Shown one piece after another: positions 11,700 to 21,867 of a stretch of 64,000 bases of DNA. The position numbers and the translations under genes are program-made. The stretch is from Cymodocea nodosa (taxonomy: Eukaryota > Streptophyta > Magnoliopsida > Alismatales > Cymodoceaceae). Location: positions 3,412,501-3,476,500 of the forward strand of contig CM072347.1 in assembly GCA_036874045.1 (NCBI GenBank), in the 5' to 3' direction. Numbering within the stretch: position 1 is the first letter of the stretch; each line of letters begins with the position of its first letter. The notes under the pieces are model-generated. The model searched no databases and was not told the DNA's origin. It saw only the letters and a program-made list of their open reading frames with translations.

Positions 11700-12044
11700 G
11701 CCAAACATCATAAGTGGTTCGAATAGCAATATAGGCCTAAATTAAATCCTTATTTCCTTATGATACTTGCATCTGATAGAGATCACGATCAACAAGTCTT
11801 CGATGAACCAACTCTAGTGTTCAACAATCCTTGATTGAAAAACCCTTGTCACCAAACTCAATATTCATAGGATTATCTTTACAAAATTTATAAACTGACA
11901 TGAGATTCTTTTGAATTTGAGGAACCAAAATGTCATTGAGATAAATTTTATCATGATCTGAAGCAACACTTACATTCCTAGTATGTGTGATTGGTGACTA
12001 TGCTTCATTGCCTATTACAATTGAATCAACCCCTGCATATGAGG
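11700..12044 (-). pseudogene. Copia protease / pre-integrase remnant
   Basis: The minus-strand reading gives YAGVDSIVIGNEA, SPITHTRNVSVASDHDKIYL and LVPQIQKNLMSVYKFCKDN, the stretch between the protease active site and the GAG-pre-integrase domain in copia polyproteins. It has internal stops. It is separated from the protease active-site region (12549-12640) by the 5S-like insertion. Confidence 0.8.
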
Positions 12045-12548
12045 TGTATTTACACCTATTACCAAACACTCACTCCTGTAAGAACTTTGGAGTTAACTGT
12101 GTTTGGGCGAGAGCAAAACTAGGATAGGTGATCACTTGGGAAGTTCTCGTGTAATGCCTATGGGTAATAGTGTTGGCTCTACTCAAGCGTTAGCAAACCG
12201 TAGGTGTGTGCACCACTTACCCAACTCATGTGCCAACATTGTAGGCCTTGCTTTAGTTGGAGAAATCTACCATGTTATCATACTTGGAGAAATCAACCAT
12301 GTTAGGGTCTAGCAAAGCCTCTTACAAGTTTTCGCCTCCTTGGATACTCTTAGTGCATACTAGGTTGTTTGAGTGTTCATTGAGACTCACATGTTATCAC
12401 CTCCATAGATACTCCTAGTATATACCAAGCTGTTTGAGTGTCCATGAAGGTTCACCTTCTATCACTTCCAAGGATACTCCTAGTGTTCACTAGGTTGTTT
12501 GAGTGTTTGAGGATCAAAAAAAATTTAAAATTTTTTTTTAAAAAAACC
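12045..12548 (+). repeat. Insertion in copia carrying 5S rRNA-like sequence, possibly a Cassandra-type LTR
   Basis: The copia frame is interrupted between the STPYV and YAGVDS parts by about 0.5 kb of unrelated DNA. It begins with 5S rRNA-like sequence (12078-12158) and continues with three roughly 70-bp repeats (about 12340-12510) whose unit includes GATACTC(C/T)TAGT and TTGTTTGAGTGT. It ends beside an A/T-rich tract (12508-12547). Cassandra TRIM elements are known to carry 5S sequence in their LTRs, which makes them the best candidate, but no TG...CA ends or TSD could be fixed. Edges are approximate. Confidence 0.55.
12078..12158 (+). pseudogene. 5S rRNA-like sequence (3' two-thirds)
   Basis: It matches the plant 5S rRNA order: AGAACT..G.AGTTAA, then TTGGGCGAGAG, ACTAGGAT.GGTGA, GGGAAGT.CTCGTGT and a final GCC. 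This part includes the internal control region used by TFIIIA and RNA polymerase III. Several substitutions and the lack of a clean 5' third and of a T-run terminator argue against a functional 5S gene. It is embedded in a retroelement insertion, not a tandem 5S array. Confidence 0.75.
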
Positions 12549-12640
12549 CTTACATATGGTGTACTAATAGTCAGATTTGCTAAGTCATTAGTTACATGAT
12601 GTGTAGCACCTAAATTTGGGTACCATAGAGTATTATCCAT
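12549..12640 (-). pseudogene. Copia protease active-site remnant
   Basis: The reading includes LWYPNLGATHHVTNDLANL, the copia aspartic-protease neighbourhood. The usual catalytic D-S-G triad is N-L-G here, so the catalytic Asp is lost. The 5S-like insertion follows immediately. Confidence 0.82.
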
Positions 12641-12699
12641 CGTGGTCTCACCTTTGTAAGCAACATTAATATTTGGATTATTAATAGTAGGATTATTGT

Positions 12700-13600
12700 T
12701 AGTGTGAGTAAGAGAAAAGTTTTCAACATCAAGCCTCTTGAAATAATTTAATGCAAAGTGACCTAATTTACTGCAAATTTGACATTAGATATTGCTTTTG
12801 TGATGTCCACCTCTTCCTCCATTGTTCTAACTTCTACGTCCACCTTGAGACTGAAAATTTTTCTAATTCACTACAAGATTAATGGATATATTTGCATTGA
12901 TGTACTTATTAACTCGTAGTTCCTGATTCAACATCATGCTTTGCAGATTTACAAGATTGACAATGGAAAGTTGTGTTATTATACTTGTAACAAAGCTATC
13001 ATATTCTAGGTTGAGACCTCCAAGCAAGCATTGGGCAATTTCTTCCTCATTTAAAGGATTTCCTATAATAGCAAGATTATCAGCAAGTAAAGTGGCATGA
13101 GTAATATAATCTAACATAGATTTATTCCCTTTCTTTATTGTCTAAAGTTTAAACTTCAATTGAAGTAATCGAGCCTAGAAGCATAAGTGTGTTCCAAGGT
13201 TTGCCATACACCTATGGTAGAGGTTTGACTTGCTACTTGAGTAAAAATCAAAGGTGACAATGACACATTAGGTGAATCAATGGTGACTTGCTACTTGAGC
13301 CTGTGGTGGATGGTTCTCAGATGCATTAGGTGGCAGATAAGGGAAATTGCCATTCCACATACCTTAGAAGATCATAACCATGAAGCATCATAAGAAATGA
13401 GTCACACTAGATGGTATAGTTGCTTTTATTAAACTTGATTGGAACATGGTTTTGAACATTGATAGTGGGAAGCATGGTGGTAGGAAGGATCAGTGATGGA
13501 GAAGTAGGAGGGGAAGCATTTAAGCATTTGGCTTCTATTGCAATGATAATTGAGAACTTCAAGGATGAGGAGATGGAAGTCATGATGACAAAAACAGGAG
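12700..13600 (-). pseudogene. Copia gag remnant
   Basis: 13117-12863 encodes LADNLAIIGNPLNEEEIAQCLLGGL..EYDSFVTSI, typical of the copia UBN2-type gag. A degenerate zinc knuckle CQICSKLGHFALNY lies near 12740-12785; its last Cys is now Tyr. Upstream, near the start, is VPIKFNKSNYT, the usual copia gag N-terminal motif. Stops and frameshifts throughout. Confidence 0.82.
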
Positions 13601-13609
13601 AGGTATTGT

Positions 13610-13621
13610 GCTCTAATACCA
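13610..13621 (-). other. Primer-binding site, initiator tRNA-Met type
   Basis: Minus-strand TGGTATTAGAGC directly adjoins the 5' LTR. It differs at one base from the usual TGGTATCAGAGC. Confidence 0.85.
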
Positions 13622-13868
13622 AGTGAGAAAATCTCAACAATACTTGAGATCAGCCCAAGGTTAAAAGGGAGAGAAGGATTGAAAGATTGATAGAGAGGAG
13701 TTAGGGCTCGGCTGAGGGAGAACAATGAAATGTTCATTATAAAATAACAATAAATACATATATATACAAGTGTTCATAACTCTAGACTCTTCTCTAGAGT
13801 TAGTTGAAAATAAGTACAATAATTAGCTTATTTAATAACAACATTTATAGATATTTAATATATTAACT
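13622..13868 (-). repeat. 5' LTR of the copia element
   Basis: 247 bp, matching 6863-7114 with scattered substitutions and small indels. The outer end abuts TSD GTTAT (13869-13873), and the inner end abuts the PBS. Confidence 0.9.
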
Positions 13869-13873
13869 GTTAT

Positions 13874-16162
13874 TGTTAATAATAATATCGATAGAGGAGA
13901 ATGAATAAGAATGTGATAATTAAGGTTTCTCTTGATTGTAGACAATATACCATAAAATCGTTTGATTATTTACAAAATCTATCATGTCATGTGGTATTTA
14001 GGAATGATTATGTCCAAAAATAAAAAAACTAAATAATCAAAATTTTCATAATTATTTTGGTAGTTTTTACCTTTAATTTGAAATTTATTTATGATCTTAA
14101 CAGTGAGAATGATCACTTGTTGATGCTTAAGTTTCAAACAAACAAGTTACCTATAATACAATGAAATGTAACCCAAATTTTATTGAAATTTAACCAACAT
14201 TGTATTTGTATTGAATTGTACCTAGGAAAATTTTACTTGATAGATGTTGGTTATTTAAATTAATTAAAAATTATTTATCTATTTTGAAGTATTAAATATC
14301 ATTTGATCAAGTATAATATTAATTAATTTCCAATCAATACTATAAATAACTCCAATTATAGATGTTTATAGTTAAGAATAATAACTAAACATAGATTTAG
14401 AGTAATAAAATATTGTTTCTCAATATCATAAGGTTAAAGTCATTTCCTTAAAATATAAGTTAAGATTGTTTTAATATGCTTTCTATTTTATTTTTTTTTT
14501 TTGTAAGGTAGATACAACAAATTTACTTGAAGATTGTCAAAATTTATAATTCTCATTTTGAATAACTTATATTTAAACTTTTTGTACTTTTATTGGTAAT
14601 CTTGTAGTTTCAATTTATGATAATTATAGTAATATTTGGGTTAATTACTTTTATTAAAGTTAAGGTTAATTATATTAATCTATAAGTTAAAATTTAGTTT
14701 ATATTATTTTACCTTTCTTCAAGTTTATGACCATACCCAAACAACTATAAATTTCATATTCCTCACTTTTTACAAGAGATAGAAAGGACATGATCCATTC
14801 TTATGAATTTCTTTACTTTTCTAACTTTCATTTTTATGGCTTATGGAATGTACACACACCCTTTCAAGTAATGAAACATAACAAACATTATTTTCATTTT
14901 TTATAAATAGTATTTCTACGTTAACATGAAATCCTTCCGTTATATTTGAATGAATATAGAATTATGACTTTGAAAATTTGAATCCCGGACAAAAACTAAC
15001 TAAAGTAATGAAGCATAAAAATATTGTTTCCTTTTCCATAAAAAAATCATAATGGACTTGGATTTTCAAATTAGACTTTACAGTTTTTTTTTTAAAATTT
15101 TTTTATTATCACACATATCAAGAAAATCAAAACTAAATTCAAAAAATACCTTTGACATTTTAAAAAGAAATGCACATCTAAATTTTCACACAATTATGAC
15201 ATTGTGTTAATATGTTTGGCTAAAATAACAGAGTACTTTTAGATTCTTTTAAAATTTAATATGTTTTATCAATTTTATAATTAACAATTATTATTTTTAG
15301 CTGTTTAAATAACAACTCTATCTCTCTCTCTCTCTCTCTTTTGTACCTATTGATCGATATACTATTACTTAAACACACACGTGGATGTTCTTATTTTTAA
15401 GATAAAAGGATAATTAGGGTAGATTAGCCATTTCGTAACATAATTAGGGTTCGATATAAAAATCAAAGATAAATAATACGCATGTATTTTTAAAAGTATC
15501 GATTATCAATTCTCCAGGTAAATATTTAAGTTCATAACTATTAACTTGAAATCAACGAGAGGAAGTACCACCACAGCAGCTTGGGCGTTTTCCTCCTTTT
15601 CCAAAAGTTATTAAATTTTAATCCAAACAAAATAAATATTAATATTGTGAAATCTAACCTTCCCCGACCCCACCCAACATTAATCCCTGAATATAATAAT
15701 AATAATAATTTAATCAATCTGGAGGTCTCGTGGGGTCCACCTCTTGTCCGCCGACATGCAACGGTGGCCAAAATTCATTGGAAAAAAGAAATGTCCGGAA
15801 TTACACCGGAAACGAGAGCGTCCGAGATTTTTTAAATACAGAATAAAAACTGTAAATTCTAAAGTTAAAAAGAAAATTATATAAATATTTTTTACGAGTC
15901 GAGGTATTGGACCGTGAAGTACAAGTACATGTAAAAAGTCGTACACAGATGAAGGTAATATTGTAAAGGATAAAATTAAAAAGTAAAAGTTGTGTTTACG
16001 GTTTACTAAATATAAAATAAGAAAAAATTAGTTTTGATCATATTCTGGAGAGACCAAGAAAATACTGATAAAGAACAAAAATCAAAAGAAATATGAATAA
16101 GTCTAAAACTATTCAATTAAGAATGATAAGAAGAAAAAAAATCTAAATTTATATAATTTAAC
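13874..16162. other. AT-rich intergenic DNA upstream of the patatin-like gene
   Basis: No gene recognised. A (TC)n microsatellite lies at 15321-15339; TC/GA repeats are common near plant promoters. Short overlapping ORFs at 15541-15946 lie on both strands without domains. Otherwise A/T-rich, with no TE coding signal. Confidence 0.55.
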
Positions 16163-16170
16163 TATAAATA
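16163..16170 (+). promoter_or_regulatory. Possible TATA box of the patatin-like gene
   Basis: TATAAATA, a textbook plant TATA sequence, about 460 bp before the start codon. It would put transcription start near 16195-16200 with a leader of about 430 nt. The region is AT-rich, so a chance match is possible. Confidence 0.35.
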
Positions 16171-16323
16171 AAAACATTGAATTTATATGAGCTACTTAGT
16201 AGAATTGGATTTGAATTAATGTTGTAATATAAAATTGTGACATTGTTTGGATTAAGTAATAATAGTAAGGACAGATGAAAAAAGATATGGAAAAATGTTC
16301 TACGGTCTTGTCGTCATGTCCCG

Positions 16324-16602
16324 GTGAATATTAAGCAGCCGAGAGCGTCGCCTACCGCTACTCCGCCATCCTCCGCCGTCCGATCTCTCTTCAACGGTGA
16401 TGCTTTAGACGACCGTTGCGACAAAAGCCACGGCCGGGGATGCCAGAAGCCTTTCTCTGTCCCTTCTTTCTTCGTCCCGCCTGTCTCCTTCCTGCTGCAA
16501 TGGGGATGGCATAAGTCTCCTGGTCTGGAACTCGATGCCGGCGAGAACCCATCATGGGTTGAGCACATCAAGGGAGTGGAACTGGTGCCTTTCATGCTTT
16601 GA
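16324..16602 (+). other. Possible upstream ORF (92 codons) in the patatin-like leader
   Basis: A plus-strand ORF in the GC-rich 300 bp before the gene, ending 21 nt before its ATG. No domain is recognised, and an overlapping ORF exists on the other strand, as expected in GC-rich DNA. It could be an inhibitory uORF if the leader starts upstream of it, or simply untranslated leader. Confidence 0.25.
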
Positions 16603-16623
16603 GTTTTGTTTCCGGCGTAAGCA

Positions 16624-18174
16624 ATGATGGAGGTGGAAATGGAGGCGGCGGTGTCGAAGACGATGACGACGACGACGACCCATCAGAACCCCCACCGCCA
16701 CCAGCTCTTGGAGCCCAGCATCGAGACTGACAAGCTCAGCTACGAGATCTTCTCCATCCTTGAGAGCAAGTTCCTCTTCGGTTACGACGATGATCGCAAC
16801 AATAGCAGCAACGAGAACAACGACGACAACCACCCGTTCCCAGTCCCTCCTCCTCCTCCTCCTCCTCCTCCTCGCGCCTTTATTCCAAAAACCCAGAGAG
16901 GAAAAGTTTGTGTTCTCACCATCGACAGCGCCGGCGCCGGCATGCGCGGTGTGATGGTCGGAAAAGCACTCTGCCATCTCGAACGGAGCCTCAGGTCCGT
17001 CTCCGGAGACCCAGATGCTCGGATTTCCGATTACTTCGATCTCGCCGCTGGCACCGGCGTCGGGGGGATATTCACCGCCATGCTCTTCGGAGGAGGTAAG
17101 GGCAGGACGGTCTACCATGCCGACGATACGTGGAAGTTTCTGACGGAGAAGGGTGAGAGGTTCTTCTTCCGAAGGAGGAGAAAGAGACAAAGGTCGCCCT
17201 CTCTCCTCCGGTGTGTGGTCGGAGGAGGTCAGAGGAGGATTGCAACGGCGACGGCGGGGATGGAGAGGTCTCTGAAGGAGACGCTGGGAGAGGAGATAAC
17301 GCTGAGGGAAACGGTGAAGCCAGTTCTGATACCGTGCTACGACCTGCGAAGCTCGGCGCCGTTTGTTTTCTCCCGCGCGGATGCCTTGGAGTCCGAGAGC
17401 TACGATTTCCGGCTCTGGGAGGTTTGCCGGGCAACTTCGGCGGAGCCCGGGATGTTCGAGCCCGTGGAGCTGCGGTCTGTGGACGGGTTGACGACCTGCG
17501 TTGGGATCGACGGCGGGTTGGTCATGTCTAATCCGGCTGCCGCCGCGATTACTCATGTGTTGCATAACAAGCAGGAATTCCCATTTGTGAGAGGGGTGGA
17601 GGATTTGCTTGTGTTGTCGTTGGGAGCTGCCGGCGGTGGGGAGATGGTGTTTACCGAGAAGGATTTGGATTTTGAGAACGTGAGACGGTGGAAGGCCAAG
17701 GATTGGGCAAGACCGGCGACGAAAATTGCAACTGATGGCACGGCGGATCTTGTCGATCATGCGGTGGCAATGGCATTCAGCCATTCCCGGAGCAGCAGCA
17801 ATTATGCACGCATTCAGGTATGTGCGTGTGTTGCTACAGGTTGATTTGATCAAAATTGTAATCCAAACATGATTGAAACGGTAATTCCTGTGAATTGTTG
17901 TGGGCAGGCAAACCTGACCGGATTGGCCGCCAATGTGGATTGCGATTCGAACTCCAAAAATGTGAAGAAGCTCTTGCACTTGGCGGAGGAGACATTGAAC
18001 CAGAAAAACGTGGAGTCCATCCTATTTGGTGGGATGAAGAAGATTGGTGAAAGAACAAATTCGGAGAAGCTTGATTCGTTTGCACGGGAGCTGGTGAGCG
18101 AGCATCGTAGTAGGGGTGACCGGATCGCACCAACTGTAGCATTCAAGCAGCTTGAAAGCACCTCGACGGCATGA
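16624..18174 (+). CDS. Patatin-like protein, pPLAIII type (two exons)
   Basis: Exons are 16624-17817 and 17908-18174. A 90 bp GT-AG intron (17818-17907) splits the gene in phase 0, giving 486 residues, normal for plant patatin-related acyl hydrolases. Thr (15-19) and Pro (75-83) runs and an acidic Asn-rich stretch (55-69) precede the patatin domain (about 95-335). The oxyanion-loop motif is DSAGAGMRG (101-109). The nucleophile-elbow position reads GTGVG (143-147), GXGXG instead of GXSXG, as known for the pPLAIII (PLP6-9) clade. The Asp motif DGG is at 296-298, and TSAEPGMFEPV at 271-281 is typical of the clade. Family members act on phospholipid or galactolipid acyl chains and affect cell elongation and lignification; the substrate here is unknown. 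The tandem ATG at 16624/16627 follows an in-frame-independent GC-rich leader. It is intact, with GC content far above its surroundings. Confidence 0.93.
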
Positions 18175-20030
18175 GTATGTGCTTATCACCCCCTTCACTG
18201 GTCAATAGTGCACACCGCACACTATATGTTTTGTAGGATATGGTAATGGTGATGAGCAATGCACCAACACCCAATTTGATGATTGAAATGTTCTTGTTCG
18301 CTGTTGTGAACTTCTCTTGCATGGTCCTGTTCTTTCACTCTCGATCATAGAAGATGATGATTTATGTGCATATTTGATTTATAACTTGCTTAATTTTGCA
18401 GCACATTTCAATTTCCTTCTATCTTTGAGGTCTACCTTGATCTCATTAGTTTTCATATTTTGTCCACCATGCTACAATCCTTGATGATCAGACCTTCCCC
18501 ACCACTCTGAAACAATACAATGTACGTGTGAGATGCTAAAAAACCTGCTTTCTAGACGGAAACGTCATTAGGTTATCTGTACATGTACCGTGGATGAAGT
18601 TTTGATGCTAAAACCATACCATATTGTTTTCCCTTGATCCCCAAGCTACCAACTTGTTCAAAGCAAGTCCTGCAAATGTGAGGTTCCATTTCCCTTGTCT
18701 GAGGATAATGATGATCCTGTTGAGTTGTTGGGTTGCATTCAAACAAGTCCATTTCCAATTATGTCAATGCCACCTATTACAATATCCTCTCTCAAATAAA
18801 CAATGCTTGAATACTGAGTTACCAACAAACCCCCACTCACATTTCTGGGTTTCAAAATCCTGTTATCCCAGCACTAAATCTGTCTGAAATTTATTATTGG
18901 AGAAGCAGTTTCGGTGATCTGTTGCCCATCACTGGTTGGTGATATTTAAAAGTCCAGGAGATGCAAACCTTCGCCTGAATTAGTATCAGATTCTTGGCAT
19001 GCTGGGCTTTCCTATTCCTGTAATGGTGGTCCACATGAAGATGAAGCTGCCTTTCCGTAGGATAATTACATTCCACATTTTGAAAGCTCTTCAAGATCCC
19101 ATTTTTAAATCATTCTTGTTTGACAAATTAAAGAGTTTCGCTTATTTTTCTTGGGTCCTTGGCACGGACTTATGAAGTTGCGTTCATGTCTTGTCTTCGA
19201 TTGTTGCAATCACACACACATGACCCAGTTGTATCAGTGCGGCCATAACATAATTATCAAGTCTGGACATTGCTTGGTTGGTGAAGCTGAGGTGAATAGA
19301 TCTGCAACTTCACCAAAATCCTACCTACATTTTTGGGGAAACCAAGAAGTGTGATCCAATCTTAGGAAAAGCAACATGTAGATTCAACTTGTTGTTCACA
19401 ACCTGTTCAAATAGCAGACGACGGTCAAAAAAAGAGAGAGGACAGAACTTTCCTGCTATTTTTATCTTGAGACAAACTAATTAATATAAGTGGATGTTTT
19501 CAGTTCTTTACCATACGTTGCAGGAACTTTGACTATGAATAGCAGCAACAATTCACGTCGTAATCTTATCATATAGAATCAACCATTTGTGTCTTTTCTT
19601 TTCTTTTCTTTTTTTGAAGTATTTCTATCTATCATTATCAAATCTTCTGTTAAATTATATAAGTTTAAAATCTTTCGGTACAAGTTCTAACAGGAACTTT
19701 GACTGAGACCCCTTTTTATTCTTTGTTTTTGCGTAATCCTTTTTTAATCTGTTGGAAACAAAGAACAAAGAACAAAGAACAAAGAACAGAGTTGTGTGTG
19801 TGCGTGCCTGAAATGACCAGAAAAGCTACAAACTGAACTGCTTTTGCTTCCTTTTCTTCCCATCTAATAACCATTATGGGATAACCACTTTTGGGTTGGT
19901 TAGAAGTTATAGTATTCATTGTAAGTAATTCCAATATTATTGAATGTAAAAAATTACCATTACTGTCAAAGAAGACCATGAAGCTTTTGGTACAGAATAG
20001 TCAATGAATGGCTCAGAGAAACAGCATTTC
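18175..20030. other. Intergenic DNA downstream of the patatin-like gene
   Basis: It includes the 3' UTR of the patatin-like gene, but no clear poly(A) signal can be chosen. A heptamer repeat AACAAAG lies at about 19757-19788. No gene or TE coding sequence is recognised; the small ORFs on both strands have no domains. Confidence 0.5.
19757..19788 (+). repeat. (AACAAAG)n microsatellite
   Basis: Four consecutive 7-bp units of AACAAAG/GAACAAA with a mutated end unit. Confidence 0.85.
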
Positions 20031-20481
20031 CTGTTTACGAAGAGTAAACAGAAAGCCGTGCAGGCGTGCTAGTGGACTGCATATGCAGCCAGCCACTTTG
20101 GAAGGGGGGAGAGGAGATCACGGCCTGCATGCACTTGTGGTGGTGCTTTTGCCGGCTTGACTCCTTCTCGGCCTTTTGGGCGGCAGAGAAGAGAACAGGC
20201 GTCTTTCTTTTATTTACCCCTTTCTCTTCTTCCCCTCGAACCTTGTGAGACCTCCTTTTCTCTCCTCCTTGGTCCAGACTGACAGTGTGATATATATATA
20301 TGGGGTCTAGACCAACGTCGCCGCCGGCCCGTTCATGCAAACCTCTTGGATGCTGGTAACACAGCTGGGGCATGGATCAATTTTGGACACAGGTGCCTCT
20401 GTTTTCCTCTTTTGTGGTATACACAAATTCCATGAAGGATCGACGATCCTTCTCGGAGGACTGTTGTAGTGGCGTGGACAT

Positions 20482-20503
20482 GGGGGGGGGGGGGGGGGGG
20501 GGG
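20482..20503 (+). repeat. Poly-G tract (22 G)
   Basis: Uninterrupted run of 22 G, rare in plant DNA. Length may be affected by sequencing error. Confidence 0.8.
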
Positions 20504-20716
20504 CATGTGTCTGGTCTACCGTACAGTACCCAAGATTAGGACCTGACGGCATTTTAGGCCTTCGAACGCATTATTTCAGATCATCACTTCTGTCCTTTTC
20601 TTTTTTTTCCTTTAAAATAATATATGATGGTGTTTGTTGAAATTCATTCAATTCATTTATACTTTCCCTCCTAACTTAGTTTTTTCGTTTTTTTCTTTTC
20701 TTATTATTATTGGTTT

Positions 20717-20733
20717 GGGGGGGGGGGGGGGGG
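20717..20733 (+). repeat. Poly-G tract (17 G)
   Basis: A second uninterrupted G run about 215 bp from the first, preceded by ATTATTATTGGTTT. Confidence 0.8.
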
Positions 20734-20847
20734 ACATGAGCACACAACAACGTACTGTTGTTGTTGTTGTGACGGGAAGGGTGGGGGGATGATGTGACGG
20801 TACGTCGGGAGGATCGTACGGACGGAGGTGAAGATTTTGGATGATTT

Positions 20848-20895
20848 CATGTGATTTTCCCCCAGCGACGAGAAGAAGCGTCAGAAAATCACATG
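20848..20895 (+). repeat. Inverted repeat (12-bp perfect arms)
   Basis: CATGTGATTTTC at 20848-20859 is the exact reverse complement of GAAAATCACATG at 20884-20895. GACG/CGTC pairs inside the 24-nt loop. It could form a short hairpin; no known small-RNA precursor is recognised. Confidence 0.6.
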
Positions 20896-21012
20896 CAGTG
20901 CGTGATTATTGTACGTACGACAGACAGGATTTTGGTAAGAGATCGAGATAATCATTTGCCCTTGATGGAAGTTGGTATATGATAAATAGTTATCGCACAC
21001 GAGTGTTCTTAT

Positions 21013-21032
21013 GGCTGGCTGGCTGGCTGGCT
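21013..21032 (+). repeat. (GGCT)5 microsatellite
   Basis: Five perfect tandem GGCT units. Confidence 0.9.
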
Positions 21033-21852
21033 CCTTGCCATGTATAAATTTATGGTAAATGCTGTACATCTCACCCCCCCTTTGTTAGGTAGGTAGGGTT
21101 GGGTTTGGTGAGCATGATTGCCGGGGCCCGAATTAGTTCAGGATTACATTGAATGATGCGGACATGATTAACTAGAAAGAGTCTACTACCAATAGTGGTG
21201 CGCGCACACATGATTAAATTAGAAAAGAGTCTCTACCAATAATAGCAGTGCACAACCGACAAGGGAGAGAGAAGAGAGCTAAGCAGATCGGCTTAACATT
21301 GAGAGCATGTGTTCTTTTTTGGTGTCATGAGATTCAACCAGAAAGCCAAGCTCTGCTAACTACGAGATTTAATGGACCCTTACCCTCAATAGTTGTAGGA
21401 AGGGGAACTACGGTCCAAAAAGTATCATCCATGTCTCATACTAGAGGAGCTTTTGGGCTGAAAGAAGCGGCAACTAAAAGGAATAACTCGACAACTCCCT
21501 CGTTCCCGGTATAGATATAGATGGTAGCACCAAAGGGGAGGAGCCGTGAAGGGAGGTGGGAGTGCAAGGACAACAGTCAGTTTGTGTAGTGGAGAAAATG
21601 AATTTATTATGAGATCTAATTTCGATAAATCCAAATTGTTAACCATTTTTTAATCGAATTACGAAGGTAGACAGGGGTTTTCTGCAATTTGAGTAGAAAG
21701 CTGAAATTGGAATGACGTGAATGATAAGAGAACATACGTAAAAAGCTGAAATTGCAAGTGATTGATTGATTGATTGAAAACGTAAATGACAAAAAGAAGA
21801 AAAAAAATTGATATTTGATATAAGTGGAATGGTAAACTAAATCCTCCAAGAT

Positions 21853-21867
21853 GGGTGGGTGGGTGGG
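21853..21867 (+). repeat. Perfect G-quadruplex motif (GGGT)3GGG
   Basis: Four G3 runs with single-T loops, the loop arrangement that gives the most stable parallel quadruplexes. Confidence 0.85.

Larger units (their letters stand above)
6863..13868 (-). mobile_element. Ty1/copia retrotransposon, full span with nested insertions
   Basis: Two matching LTRs (6863-7114 and 13622-13868) enclose gag, protease, integrase, reverse transcriptase and RNase H remnants in copia order on the minus strand. A perfect 5 bp TSD GTTAT flanks the element (6858-6862 and 13869-13873). A PBS matching initiator tRNA-Met (TGGTATTAGAGC) lies beside the 5' LTR, and a GAGGGGGAAG polypurine tract beside the 3' LTR. Removing the 1.87 kb solo LTR at 9401-11272 and the roughly 0.5 kb piece at about 12045-12548 leaves about 4.6 kb, close to normal copia size. 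Many stops show it is dead. Confidence 0.93.

Noticed and set aside
14975-15000. Phrase resembling the GGTTCGAATCC T-arm of a tRNA
   Set aside because: Only part of the B-box is matched, and no cloverleaf arms or acceptor pairing surround it.
15541-15946. Overlapping short ORFs upstream of the patatin-like gene
   Set aside because: No domain on either strand, and the interval has AT-rich intergenic composition.
16552-17979. 475-codon minus-strand ORF opposite the patatin-like gene
   Set aside because: A shadow ORF from GC-rich coding DNA on the other strand. It is very Arg/His-rich, with no domain, and the plus-strand gene is a clear family match with a proper intron.
20035-20552. Overlapping minus-strand ORFs in a GC-richer stretch
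   Set aside because: No domain, partly built on the poly-G tract (Pro run), and ORFs exist in several frames at once.
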